Assembly (NCBI GenBank): GCA_002716355.1 | Contig: PBAU01000010.1 | Span: 59,645-123,644, forward strand | Direction: 5' to 3' | DNA from: a bacterium | GTDB lineage: Bacteria > UBP7 > UBA6624 | DNA length: 64,000 bases | In this document: positions 45,815 through 54,765 of the stretch, one piece after another | Position numbering within the stretch: the first letter of the stretch is position 1 | Layout: each line of letters starts with the position of its first letter | The notes under the pieces: model-generated | Told to the model about the DNA's origin: nothing | Seen by the model: only the letters and a program-made list of their open reading frames with translations | Databases searched by the model: none | Made by a program: the position numbers and the translations under genes

Positions 45815-46321
45815 ATGAAAGTTCAAGGAAATGTATTTAAGTTTGAAGATAACATAGATACTGACATCATTATTCCAGCAAGATATTGCTCAAGCTATCA
45901 AAAAGAAGATTTAACTCCACATTGCATGGAGGGTCATCCTGAATGGACAGACGGATCTTTTGCGAAGCAAGTAAAACAAGGTGATATTATTGTTGCAGGT
46001 GAAAATTTTGGTTGTGGATCATCAAGAGAAGTAGCTCCATTATGCATAAAATGGTCTGGGGTATCACTTGTTATAGCAAACTCATTTGCAAGGATTTTTT
46101 ATAGAAATTCAATCAACATAGGGCTTCCAATTCTTGTTTGCAAAGAAATGGTTGAAATTACTGATCACAGCGATGAGATAAAAGCAAATTTAAGAACAGG
46201 TAAAATTACGAATATAACTAAAAACAAAAAATTTTCAGCAGAACCGTTTCCAAAATTTATTGAAGAAATAATTAAATCTGGCGGTTTGATAAACTGGATT
46301 AAAGATCAAGGTTTAACATAA
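45815..46321 (+). CDS. leuD: 3-isopropylmalate dehydratase small subunit (LeuD type 2)
   Basis: A 168-residue LeuD of the short type also seen in archaea. The motifs GNVFKFEDNIDTDIIIPARY, AGENFGCGSSREVAP and the NSFARIFYRNSINIGLP segment bind and orient the substrate next to the [4Fe-4S] site of the LeuC partner. No LeuC gene is in the window. No ribosome site is visible, but TATAAT lies seven bases before ATG, so the message may be leaderless. Homoaconitase small subunit is an alternative. Confidence 0.88.
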   Translation: MKVQGNVFKFEDNIDTDIIIPARYCSSYQKEDLTPHCMEGHPEWTDGSFAKQVKQGDIIVAGENFGCGSSREVAPLCIKWSGVSLVIANSFARIFYRNSINIGLPILVCKEMVEITDHSDEIKANLRTGKITNITKNKKFSAEPFPKFIEEIIKSGGLINWIKDQGLT

Positions 46322-46323
46322 TT

Positions 46324-47544
46324 TTGAAAAAATCAAATAATCTAATTTTTGATTGGAATAAAAAAAACACTAACTTCTTTCCAGAAAAAACTCCTCAACT
46401 TGATGATGAAACATTAAGAGATGGACTACAAAGCCCTTCTGTAAAAACACCCACAATGGAAGAAAAGATAAAAATAATACATCTAATTAATGATTTAGGA
46501 ATTGAATCTGCAAACATCGGGCTTCCTGGGGCTGGAAAACATGTAGAAGATTCAGCCTTAAAATTGGCGCAAGAAATATCTAATCAAAAATTAAACATCT
46601 ATCCGAATTGCGCTGCAAGAACATTAAGAATAGATGTTGAACCTGTGATAAGAATACAACAAAAAACAGGATTAAAAATGGAAGTTAGCACATTTATTGG
46701 ATCCTCCCCTATTAGACAGTATGCAGAAGGCTGGACTATAGATAAAATGCTCAAAGATACTGAAGATTCAGTTTCGTTTGCAATTGAAAATGGATTAGAT
46801 GTAATGTATGTTACCGAAGACACAACAAGAGCAGATCCGGAAGACCTCAAAAAACTTTATAGGGCAGCTATAGAATGCGGTGCAAAACGAGTAACAATCT
46901 GCGACACTGTTGGCCATGCAACCCCCCAGGGAGTAAAGGCCTTGGTGAGCTTTATAAGAAATTTTGTAGACAATATCGAAAATGGGATACAAGTTGATTG
47001 GCATGGCCATAGAGATAGAGGTCTTGATATGCCAAATACATTAGCAGCTATTGAAGCTGGAGCAGACAGAGTTCACGGAACTGCTTTAGGGATCGGAGAA
47101 AGGGTTGGAAACACACCAATAGATCAACTTCTAGTAAATTTTCAACTTCTTGGGTGGATAGACAGGGACCTTTCAAAACTTTCAGAATATGTCAAGACAG
47201 TTAGTGATGCCACAGGTGTTCCAATACCTAAAGGTTATCCAGTAATTGGTGAGGATGCCTTTAGAACAGGAACAGGCGTTCATGCTGCAGCGGTTATCAA
47301 AGCCTTGAAGAAAGGTGACAACTGGCTAGCTGACAGAGTATATAGTGGTGTTCCAGCAGCAAATTTCGGCTTAAAACAAAAAATTGAAATCGGACCAATG
47401 AGCGGAAAATCAAATATCATATTCTGGTTACGGGAAAATGGTTACGAAGAAGACGAAACAATAATTGAAGCTATATTTCAAACAGCAAAAAAATCAAAAA
47501 AAATACTTGCTGAAAAAGAAATTCATAAACTAGCATCTTCATGA
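46324..47544 (+). CDS. LeuA-like 2-isopropylmalate/homocitrate synthase family protein
   Basis: A 406-residue HMGL-like enzyme that condenses acetyl-CoA with a 2-oxo acid. DDETLRDGLQSPSV holds the catalytic Arg and metal Asp (about 26-33), the HGHRDRGLD segment gives the metal histidines, and GTALGIGERVGNTP follows. It lacks the C-terminal LeuA leucine-regulatory domain, so 2-isopropylmalate synthase 2, citramalate or homocitrate synthase are all possible. The start is TTG, three bases after leuD, which favours a leucine-type pathway. Confidence 0.85.
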   Translation: MKKSNNLIFDWNKKNTNFFPEKTPQLDDETLRDGLQSPSVKTPTMEEKIKIIHLINDLGIESANIGLPGAGKHVEDSALKLAQEISNQKLNIYPNCAARTLRIDVEPVIRIQQKTGLKMEVSTFIGSSPIRQYAEGWTIDKMLKDTEDSVSFAIENGLDVMYVTEDTTRADPEDLKKLYRAAIECGAKRVTICDTVGHATPQGVKALVSFIRNFVDNIENGIQVDWHGHRDRGLDMPNTLAAIEAGADRVHGTALGIGERVGNTPIDQLLVNFQLLGWIDRDLSKLSEYVKTVSDATGVPIPKGYPVIGEDAFRTGTGVHAAAVIKALKKGDNWLADRVYSGVPAANFGLKQKIEIGPMSGKSNIIFWLRENGYEEDETIIEAIFQTAKKSKKILAEKEIHKLASS

Positions 47545-48320
47545 TTTTTTTAACACTTTTAATATTCTTTCAAGAAAACCTCATACCCGAAAAATTCAAA
47601 GAGCCATCAGGTTTGGCATATTCCGAAAAAAGAAAAACTATTTTTGTTGTAGGGGATGAAGGCCATATTGCTGAATTAGACAAAGATGGAAAACTTATAA
47701 AAATGAAAAAAATGCCGGGAGACTCTTGCGAACGAGACTTTGAGGCAGTATCAATTGATCCAAGAAACAACAATTTACTAATCATGAGAGAGCCTTTATG
47801 GGAAATAATTTCAGTTAATCCGGAAAGTTTTGAAATTGAATTCACATACAAACTTCCTGGAGCACCATCAAACTGCAAAGATGAAGACTGGGGGCTTGAA
47901 GCGTTAACCGTTATCGGTAATGATGAAGGAAAAGATGGTTGGCTAAAAGTGTTAGCTGGAAAACAAAGGTATCCTGCAGCAATTTATGAATTCTCAATTC
48001 CTCTAGAGGGAAATGAGGATCCGACACTGAATAAAGAGCATAAACTCAAAATTGAATCTATTTCTGACCTATATTACGAAAAAGAAACTAATAATTTATG
48101 GATTTTAGATTCATGGCTAATCCAAAGAATGCTCACTGCAGGTGGTTTTCATGGAAGACTGTTTCTTTTTAAAGATTATAAAAAAATAAAAACTTGGCAT
48201 CTACCTTTCCCTTTATCAGAAGGAATATCATTTACTCCAAGTGGTGATCTCTGGGTAGCAGATGATACAGGCGGGATTTATCTATTTAAAAAATGGAAAG
48301 AAAAAAATCTTAATTTTTAA
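47541..48320 (+). CDS. Secreted beta-propeller, SdiA-regulated/phytase-like family
   Basis: A 259-residue protein with a short hydrophobic N-terminus (possible signal peptide). The blades carry motifs such as FKEPSGLAYSEKRKTIFVVGDEG and CERDFEAVSID, then GLEALTVIG, typical of SdiA-regulated (esterase-like phytase) beta-propellers with an acidic calcium-like patch. Substrate is unknown. It overlaps the LeuA-like gene by four bases and converges on the next gene with an 11-base overlap. Confidence 0.7.
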   Translation: MIFLTLLIFFQENLIPEKFKEPSGLAYSEKRKTIFVVGDEGHIAELDKDGKLIKMKKMPGDSCERDFEAVSIDPRNNNLLIMREPLWEIISVNPESFEIEFTYKLPGAPSNCKDEDWGLEALTVIGNDEGKDGWLKVLAGKQRYPAAIYEFSIPLEGNEDPTLNKEHKLKIESISDLYYEKETNNLWILDSWLIQRMLTAGGFHGRLFLFKDYKKIKTWHLPFPLSEGISFTPSGDLWVADDTGGIYLFKKWKEKNLNF

Positions 48321-48993
48321 AATCTTGAAAATCTAAAAAATTATCCCAAAAAGGAATCAAAATTCTTTCTTTGTCAAAAATCACTTCAAGCATCAGTATC
48401 TGATCAAAACTTATGACTTCAGTCAAAACCAAAAGCCTTTTAGAGTACCAAGGCAACAAAGAATTATCATCCCATAAAAACCTAACAATATTGTTACCCT
48501 TTTGAGCTTGAAGGAAATCGTCATCTTCTTGAGGGATAAAACGTTGTAAAGTTTCACCATTTTTTAAATGAAACTTAACATAAGGCAAAGAATTTTCAAC
48601 AGTATCTTTAGTTTGGTTGTGAATGTTCAAAAGCCAAAGCTGTTTGCCAGATATCAAACTATCACTATCAGACAAAAGTATCAAATCAGCTTCGTAATTC
48701 AAAGACGATGAAAAGCCATAATAAACTTTATCTTTTTGTAAAGTTTGGATATTCTGAATAACAAGATCTTTTAAAGATTCTAAATCTCCATATTTGAACC
48801 AAAGCCATGAATAAGAATAACTCAAAAAAGTACGTTGAGTTGAAGCATTTATTTCATCATTTTGAGATTCGTAATCAGAAAGCATTCTTTTTGAATCTTC
48901 TACTTTTAAATACCAATCTTCAATATCAGCTTTTTCCTGAAAGCTGAACGAATCCCCTAGTATAAAAATTAAAAAAAATAAAAACTTAATCAT
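48310..48993 (-). CDS. Hypothetical exported protein
   Basis: I do not recognise this 227-residue protein. A signal peptide-like N-terminus (about residues 1-18) precedes a soluble, Asp/Leu/Phe-rich domain with an immunoglobulin-like beta pattern in the last ~100 residues (NSLPYVKFHLKNGET, then FLWDDNSLLPWYSKR). Its start overlaps the gatB stop by four bases, so it is expressed with gatAB. It ends within the convergent propeller gene. Confidence 0.65.
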   Translation of the reverse strand: MIKFLFFLIFILGDSFSFQEKADIEDWYLKVEDSKRMLSDYESQNDEINASTQRTFLSYSYSWLWFKYGDLESLKDLVIQNIQTLQKDKVYYGFSSSLNYEADLILLSDSDSLISGKQLWLLNIHNQTKDTVENSLPYVKFHLKNGETLQRFIPQEDDDFLQAQKGNNIVRFLWDDNSLLPWYSKRLLVLTEVISFDQILMLEVIFDKERILIPFWDNFLDFQDFKN

Positions 48994-50378
48994 GTTAATT
49001 TTATATTCTTTTCAATTTCAAGCTTTAGTAATTCAGGATGTGCCCTTCCTTTAGACTTTCTCATCCCCATGCCAACTAACGACTTAATAACAGCAGTTTT
49101 GCCATTTAAATACTTTTCAACAATCCCAGGATTCTGTCTTACTATATCTTCGGCAAGCACTGAAAGATCCTGATCGGATAAATAATTAGAATCTCCGAGT
49201 GCATTTATGAGAGAATCGATATCTGATCCTTTGATGAGCTTAGGTAAGATTTCTTTAGCTATTGCCCTTGTAACTTTCCCAGACTCAACATAACAAATCA
49301 ACTCAGTCATATCTTTTACTTTTGGAGATATCCCCAAAACACTTGAATCGTTTTTCCAAAATGATGACAAGGGTCCAGTTATCCATGCAGCCAATTCCTT
49401 ATTGTTTATACCCTTTGGAAAACTTTGATAATAATTAAAAACTTTATGATTTAAAGAGATGGTTCTTGCCATCTGAAAAGAAACCCCTTTATCCATCATT
49501 ATCTTAACTTTCTGATATGGTGTCAAAACATCAAAAGAGCTTTTGCGAGTTTTAATCATGCTTAAATCTGGATCAGGGAAATAACGATAATCCGAAGCTG
49601 ACTCTTTCACTCTTTGGAGAATGCATTTTTGACTAGACTCATCCCAGCCTTTCGTTACAGAATTAACAACCTCGCCATCTTCAACCTGCTTAACCTGACA
49701 AGCAATCTCCCATTTTATAGCTTTTTCAACTCCACTTATACTGCCTAAATTTTTAATCTCCACTTTGTTTGAGACTCTCCCATCAACAGATACTGAAACG
49801 TTTGGCTCACACCTCATAGCTCCAGTTTCCATTTTTCCAGTTGAAATCTCACACTCTATTAATGATGACCTTAAGCTTCGCAAAAACTCGCCTGCCTCTC
49901 TTGAATTTTTAAAATCAGGCTCTGTAACTATTTCCAACAAAGGGATTCCTGATCTATTAAAGTCCAACAATGAATCCTGACCTTTCACAATTAATTGTGC
50001 AGTATCTTCTTCAACCTGTATCCTTCTTATTCTTGCCTTGCACTCAACACCCTCGCTAAAGAAAAACCATTCTCCATTTTCTCCAATCGGTTTTAAAAAT
50101 TGACTTATCTGATAACCCTTAGGCAAGTCAGGATAAAAATAATTTTTTCTTTCAGCTACACTAAATTCGTTTAAGCTACACTTGAGAAGATGTGCACATC
50201 TTGATGCAAGATCAAAAACATATTTGTTTGGTACTGGTAATGCTCCAGGAAGCCCATAACAAACAGGACAGCAATTCGTATTTGGATCTGAATAAGAACA
50301 AGAACACCTGCAGTACATTTTTGTTTGGCTCATTAATTGAACATGAATCTCTAAACCTATCATTGGATTTAAATTCAT
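48990..50378 (-). CDS. gatB: Asp/Glu-tRNA amidotransferase subunit B
   Basis: GatB of the GatCAB complex, 462 residues. MIGLEIHVQLMSQTKMYCRC starts the catalytic cradle domain with zinc-binding Cys pairs (CRC and CCPVC), followed by ERKNYFYPDLPKGYQISQF and DFNRSGIPLLEIVTEPD. The C-terminal YqeY-like domain binds the tRNA tail. The complex makes Gln-tRNA(Gln) or Asn-tRNA(Asn) from misacylated precursors. It follows gatA by nine bases. Confidence 0.96.
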   Translation of the reverse strand: MNLNPMIGLEIHVQLMSQTKMYCRCSCSYSDPNTNCCPVCYGLPGALPVPNKYVFDLASRCAHLLKCSLNEFSVAERKNYFYPDLPKGYQISQFLKPIGENGEWFFFSEGVECKARIRRIQVEEDTAQLIVKGQDSLLDFNRSGIPLLEIVTEPDFKNSREAGEFLRSLRSSLIECEISTGKMETGAMRCEPNVSVSVDGRVSNKVEIKNLGSISGVEKAIKWEIACQVKQVEDGEVVNSVTKGWDESSQKCILQRVKESASDYRYFPDPDLSMIKTRKSSFDVLTPYQKVKIMMDKGVSFQMARTISLNHKVFNYYQSFPKGINNKELAAWITGPLSSFWKNDSSVLGISPKVKDMTELICYVESGKVTRAIAKEILPKLIKGSDIDSLINALGDSNYLSDQDLSVLAEDIVRQNPGIVEKYLNGKTAVIKSLVGMGMRKSKGRAHPELLKLEIEKNIKLT

Positions 50379-50387
50379 ATCAAATAA

Positions 50388-51689
50388 TCACCTTGTCCAT
50401 TTTGAAAAATTATTTATCCAAAGAGCCTCATTTATTAGATTCTCATCCATATCAACCCCTGAAGATACCTGAAAACCATAAGGAAGTCCTTTATATTTAT
50501 TCCAAGGAATATTAATAGCTGGAACCCCAGCAAGAGATGGAGCTGTTGTAAAAAAATCTTGCCTATACATTGATATTGGATCTTTTTTAGAGTTGATTCC
50601 AAATGCAACAGATGGAGTAGTTGGCGTTAAAAGCAGTCCATCTTTTGACCAGTCATTTAAAGTTGAAGAAAGATGCTTTCTTAAGTGGACGGCTTTTTCA
50701 TACAATCCTTCCTTGTGGCCTTCAGAAAGAACATGACAACCCATTAATATCCTTCTTCTAACCTCCTCGCCGAGAGAATCTTTTCTCCAAACATCTGCAT
50801 GATGGTTGTTTTTTGGTCCAAATCTTATTCCGTCAAATCTAGAAAGATTGGAGCTTACTTCAGCATAACAGATCAAATAATATACAGGGAGAGAGTTTTC
50901 AAAAATATCACATTCAATTTCCTGTATGTCAATATTTTCTTTTGCTAAATCTTTAATTAAGATTTCAAAATCTTCGAAAATGTAAAGTTCAACGATTTTT
51001 GCTAAATCTTTTAATTTTGGAACAAAAACTTTTTTTGGCTTTTTTGATCCAAAAGTAATATTTTCCTTAACATCATAAGAGGTAGAATCATTTCTATCAA
51101 AACCTTTAATCACGTCAAAAACCCAACGAACCTCATTTAAAGTTTTTGAAAAAATTCCTATCACATCCATTGATGACGCCATTGAAATCAAGCCGTACCT
51201 AGAAACACGACCCCATGTTGGCCGAAAGCCAAAAACGCCACAAAAAGATGCGGGATGCCTGACGGAGCCACCTGTATCTGAACCAAGAGCAAAAGGAACA
51301 ATGCCAGCAGCAACAGATGCTGCACTGCCACCCGAACTACCACCACAAACTTTTGTTGGATCCCATGGGTTCAAGGAAGGCCCATAAAAGCTAGTTTCTG
51401 AGCTTGTTCCCATTGCAAACTCATCTAAATTTGTTTTTCCCACCTCGAAACAATCATGTTTTTTGAGCTTGGTTAAAACAGTTGCCTCATAAGGACTAAT
51501 GTAGCCGTCTAAAATCCTAGACGCACAAGTGGTTGGTGTTGTCAAAGTGCAAATATTATCTTTAACAGCAAAGGGGACCGAACTATCTTTTGCCTCGCAA
51601 ACTAAAGATATAAATATATTATTTTTATCCTGTCGCGCAAGGCTTAAAGATTTAGAGAAACTAATAAAATCATTTGGATAGCCCAACAT
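50388..51689 (-). CDS. gatA: Asp/Glu-tRNA amidotransferase subunit A
   Basis: GatA, the glutaminase subunit, 433 residues (somewhat shorter than the usual ~480). The amidase triad is visible as Lys in PFAVKDNICT, cis-Ser in GGSSGGSAASVAAG and catalytic Ser in SDTGGSVRHPASFCG. It releases ammonia from Gln for GatB. No gatC lies beside it. rplT is 15 bases upstream. Confidence 0.95.
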   Translation of the reverse strand: MLGYPNDFISFSKSLSLARQDKNNIFISLVCEAKDSSVPFAVKDNICTLTTPTTCASRILDGYISPYEATVLTKLKKHDCFEVGKTNLDEFAMGTSSETSFYGPSLNPWDPTKVCGGSSGGSAASVAAGIVPFALGSDTGGSVRHPASFCGVFGFRPTWGRVSRYGLISMASSMDVIGIFSKTLNEVRWVFDVIKGFDRNDSTSYDVKENITFGSKKPKKVFVPKLKDLAKIVELYIFEDFEILIKDLAKENIDIQEIECDIFENSLPVYYLICYAEVSSNLSRFDGIRFGPKNNHHADVWRKDSLGEEVRRRILMGCHVLSEGHKEGLYEKAVHLRKHLSSTLNDWSKDGLLLTPTTPSVAFGINSKKDPISMYRQDFFTTAPSLAGVPAINIPWNKYKGLPYGFQVSSGVDMDENLINEALWINNFSKWTR

Positions 51690-51704
51690 ATATGTCAGGG
51701 CTAG

Positions 51705-52055
51705 CTATTTTTTAGAAAGCTCTGAAACTAAAGACTTAAAAGCTTCAGGTTCAATTATTGCAATTTCCGAAAGCATTTTTCTATTAAGCTCTACTTGAGA
51801 TTTTTTCAACATGTTTTGAAATCTTGAATAAGAAACACCGTGTTCCTGTAAGGCTGAAGTTAATCTTGATATCCACAGCCTTCTAAAATTTCTTTTATTG
51901 TTTTTTCTATCCCTGTAAGCGCTTGTGCCAGCATTCAAAAGAACCTCTTTTGCCTTTCTAAACCTTCTAGAGCCTGATGCTCTAAAACCTTTTGCAAGCT
52001 TAAGAACTTTCTTATGTCTTGCTCTTCTTGTCGATCCAGTTTTAACTCTTACCAT
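51705..52055 (-). CDS. rplT: 50S ribosomal protein L20
   Basis: L20, 116 residues, with the long basic N-terminal helix (RARHKKVLKLAKGFRASGSRRF) and the C-terminal LWISRLTSALQEHGVSYSRF domain. It is an early 23S assembly protein and in some bacteria represses the infC-rpmI-rplT operon. It lies one base after rpmI. Confidence 0.97.
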   Translation of the reverse strand: MVRVKTGSTRRARHKKVLKLAKGFRASGSRRFRKAKEVLLNAGTSAYRDRKNNKRNFRRLWISRLTSALQEHGVSYSRFQNMLKKSQVELNRKMLSEIAIIEPEAFKSLVSELSKK

Positions 52056-52056
52056 T

Positions 52057-52287
52057 TTACTTACCTAAATTCCTTAAAATTTTCTTCTTTAACGCACCCT
52101 CTACCCTAGTACCTTGAGAAAGAGATCTCTTTCTTTTGGAGGATTTTTTTCCAGTCTTATGATTCAAGCCGGGAGATTTAGAAATCACTTTGCCAGTTTT
52201 TGTAACTCTAAACCTTTTAGCAATTGCTTTATTTGTTTTTACTTTATTGCTTTTAGTATTTGTTTTTATTTTATTGCTTTTGACCAT
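52057..52287 (-). CDS. rpmI: 50S ribosomal protein L35 with duplicated N-terminal segment
   Basis: L35, 76 residues against the usual ~65. The canonical KTNKAIAKRFRVTKTGK start is preceded by an extra nine-residue unit, so the N-terminus reads KSNKIKTNT then KSNKVKTNK. The rest (LNHKTGKKSSKRKRSL) is normal. It sits between infC and rplT. Confidence 0.94.
   Translation of the reverse strand: MVKSNKIKTNTKSNKVKTNKAIAKRFRVTKTGKVISKSPGLNHKTGKKSSKRKRSLSQGTRVEGALKKKILRNLGK
52228..52281. repeat. 27-base tandem duplication at the 5' end of rpmI
   Basis: Two nine-codon units lie head to tail in rpmI (minus strand 52281-52255 and 52254-52228). They differ at only a few bases and keep the frame, giving KSNKIKTNT and KSNKVKTNK. 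A recent in-frame duplication is the simplest reading. Confidence 0.85.
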
Positions 52288-52288
52288 T

Positions 52289-52846
52289 TTAAGATTTTCC
52301 AGGATTAAACATTAATGTTGCTTGTGTGTTTTCAACTTTTATGTCGGACAAAACAACTCCGAAATCCTTTACTTCCTCCTTAATATATTCAAGTAATTCT
52401 AACCCTCTTGACTTGTGAATCCTCTCTCTCCACTTGCGAAAATGAACTGTAACCTTAACTCTATGACCTTGAGAAAGGAATTTTTTAACTCTTTTTGTCC
52501 TTACTTCCAGGTCTCCCTTGTCTATATTTAGCTTTAAACGAATTTCCTTCAATTGAGACTTAGCAGTAGCATTTTTAGACTTAATAACCTTTTCTTTCCT
52601 TCGCTTTTCATATAAAAACTTACCATAATCTAAAATTTTTGCCACTGGAGGATCGCTGTTTTCAACAGTTAGAACCAAATCAAGCCCACTATTCTTAGAC
52701 TTTTCTAAAGCTGATCGGACGTCCATAACTCCCAAATTCTCACCATTTTCATCTATCACCCTAATGCGTCTAGCTCTTATATCTTCATTTATAAAATGTA
52801 ACCTTTTTGGTTTTTTCTGTGAAGATCCTCTTCTAAAGCGACTCAA
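52289..52846 (-). CDS. infC: Translation initiation factor IF-3
   Basis: IF-3, 185 residues. The N-domain carries FINEDIRARRIRVIDENGENLGV, and the C-domain carries LKEIRLKLNIDKGDLEVRTKRVKKFL and KVTVHFRKWRE. The start is TTG and it overlaps the thrS stop (TTGA). Non-AUG starts are known for infC, where IF-3 discriminates against its own start codon, so autoregulation is plausible. Confidence 0.95.
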   Translation of the reverse strand: MSRFRRGSSQKKPKRLHFINEDIRARRIRVIDENGENLGVMDVRSALEKSKNSGLDLVLTVENSDPPVAKILDYGKFLYEKRRKEKVIKSKNATAKSQLKEIRLKLNIDKGDLEVRTKRVKKFLSQGHRVKVTVHFRKWRERIHKSRGLELLEYIKEEVKDFGVVLSDIKVENTQATLMFNPGKS

Positions 52847-54567
52847 TTAACATTACCTTCTTTTTTTAATTCTTCTATTAGTTCATTTTTGGATACAGAA
52901 CCTCTGTCTCCATCGTCTCTATGCCTTACAGAAACAGACGAAGAATTCATCTCTCTATCCCCAACAACAAACATATAAGGAACTTTATTCAACTCAGCAT
53001 CTCTAATTTTTTTACCTACTTTTTCATTTCTGTCGTCAAGCTTAGCTCTTATCCCTGCTGATTTTAAATCATTCAAAAACTCTCTCCCATAATCAAAATG
53101 CTTTTCTGAAATGGGCACTATTATAGCCTGAGTGGGAGAAAGCCAGAAAGGAAAGTTGCCCGCATAATGCTCAATCAATATGCCAATAAACCTCTCCATT
53201 GAACCGAAAATTGCTCTATGTATAAGAACTGGAACCTCTTCCTCATCATTCGAATTAACATAGCTTAGATTAAATCTATCTGGAAGATTAAAATCGATTT
53301 GCACAGTTGTGCACTGCCAATGCCTACCTAAAGCATCTTCTATTTCAAAATCAAGTTTAGGACCATAAAAAGCACCATCACCTGGAATGTATTCAGCATC
53401 AATTCCTGCTTTTGAAATTGCAGCCTTTAGTGAAGATTCGGCTTTCTCCCATGCTGCATCAGAGCCTATTGATTTGTCAGGACGTCCCTTGAAAAACAAC
53501 TTCCACTTAAAGCCAAATTTAGAGAAAATACTTTCAGCAAAATTCAAAACTTCAATTATTTGATTTTCAAGCTGGTCAAAAGTACAAAATATATGCGCAT
53601 CATCTTGAGTGAAGCCTCTAACTCTAAAAAGACCGTGCATTGTTCCCGCTTTTTCATTTCTGTAAACAGTACCAAATTCCATTAATTTCACCGGTAACTC
53701 TTTATAGCTTCTTCTTTTTCTTGAATAAACCAACATATGACCTGGACAATTCATCGGCTTTATCCCAACACCTGAATCACCTTCATCATCTGGACAGATA
53801 AACATAAAATCTTTAAAATTTGCCAAATGTCCGCTTTTTTCCCAGAGGTTAGTATGTACAATATGAGGTGTTTCAATCTCCCTGTAGCCATCTTTAACAT
53901 GCATTGATCTGGACCATTCCATTAATGAATTTAAAAGTTTTTTACCTTGGGGTAGCCAAAAAACTAAACCGCTACCAGCATCTTGAGAAAATATTTCAAA
54001 AAGATTCAATTTCTGACCAATTCTCCTATGATCTCTTTTTTCAGCCTCTTTCAACTTATCCAAATAAGCTTTTAATTCAGACTTTTTCTCAAAAGATGTT
54101 GCATAAATCCTTTGCAACATAACATTATTTTCATTACCTTTCCAGTATGCTCCTGATGTTGATAGTATTTTGAATTTTCCAATTTGTGATGTTGACGCTA
54201 CATGAGAAGGCTTGCCTTCACAAAGGTCAGTAAACTCACCCTGCTTGTAGAAAGATATTTCTTCTGATTCAGGTATATCCATTACTAATTCTTGCTTAAA
54301 GGGTTGACCTTCCAGCTCTTCTAAAGCTTTCTCTCTGCTTAAAGTAAATTTTTCAAGCTTGTAATCATCTTTAACAATACGATGCATCTCTTCTTCAATC
54401 TTTAAAAAATCATCTTCAGAAAACTCTCTACCAAATAAAAAATCATAGTAAAAGCCATCTTGTATTACAGGTCCTATTCCCAACTTTACATCAGGGAACA
54501 ACCTTAAAACAGCTTGAGCCAAAACATGACTTGCTGTATGTCTCATATTTTCAATTTTATTAATCAT
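52843..54567 (-). CDS. thrS: Threonyl-tRNA synthetase lacking the TGS domain
   Basis: ThrRS, 574 residues. It opens directly with the editing-domain segment MRHTASHVLAQAVLRLFPDVKLGIG, so the ~60-residue N-terminal TGS domain of typical ~640-residue ThrRS is absent. The class II core is intact: MKPMNCPGHMLVY-like zinc Cys, RVRGFTQDDAHIFC (motif 2), and LIHRAIFGSMERFIGILIEH (motif 3), then the anticodon-binding domain. It lies 21 bases after tRNA-Val(GAC) and overlaps infC. Confidence 0.96.
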   Translation of the reverse strand: MINKIENMRHTASHVLAQAVLRLFPDVKLGIGPVIQDGFYYDFLFGREFSEDDFLKIEEEMHRIVKDDYKLEKFTLSREKALEELEGQPFKQELVMDIPESEEISFYKQGEFTDLCEGKPSHVASTSQIGKFKILSTSGAYWKGNENNVMLQRIYATSFEKKSELKAYLDKLKEAEKRDHRRIGQKLNLFEIFSQDAGSGLVFWLPQGKKLLNSLMEWSRSMHVKDGYREIETPHIVHTNLWEKSGHLANFKDFMFICPDDEGDSGVGIKPMNCPGHMLVYSRKRRSYKELPVKLMEFGTVYRNEKAGTMHGLFRVRGFTQDDAHIFCTFDQLENQIIEVLNFAESIFSKFGFKWKLFFKGRPDKSIGSDAAWEKAESSLKAAISKAGIDAEYIPGDGAFYGPKLDFEIEDALGRHWQCTTVQIDFNLPDRFNLSYVNSNDEEEVPVLIHRAIFGSMERFIGILIEHYAGNFPFWLSPTQAIIVPISEKHFDYGREFLNDLKSAGIRAKLDDRNEKVGKKIRDAELNKVPYMFVVGDREMNSSSVSVRHRDDGDRGSVSKNELIEELKKEGNVN

Positions 54568-54588
54568 TAAACAATTAGATTTCCATCA

Positions 54589-54662
54589 TGGGAGATGGTG
54601 GACTTGAACCACCGACCTCTTGAATGTCAATCAAGCGCTCTATCCAGCTGAGCTAATCCCCC
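54589..54662 (-). tRNA. tRNA-Val (anticodon GAC)
   Basis: The cloverleaf has acceptor GGGGGAT/ATCTCCC, anticodon stem CTTGA/TCAAG, loop TTGACAT and T arm GGTGG with TTCAAGT. It is last of a Gly-Cys-Val tRNA trio between cysS and thrS, and CCA is not encoded. Confidence 0.95.
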
Positions 54663-54684
54663 TTTTTTTATTATTCTCAAAATA

Positions 54685-54758
54685 AGGGCGCGGTCGGATT
54701 CGAACCGACGAATATAGGCTTTGCAGGCCCACGCCTTAAACCACTTGGCCACGCGCCC
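54685..54758 (-). tRNA. tRNA-Cys (anticodon GCA)
   Basis: The acceptor is GGGCGCG/CGCGCCC, anticodon stem TGGGC/GCCTA, loop CTGCAAA and T arm GTCGG/CCGAC. Discriminator U matches the usual tRNA-Cys identity. It lies 114 bases downstream of cysS, whose enzyme charges it. Confidence 0.95.
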
Positions 54759-54765
54759 AAGAAAA

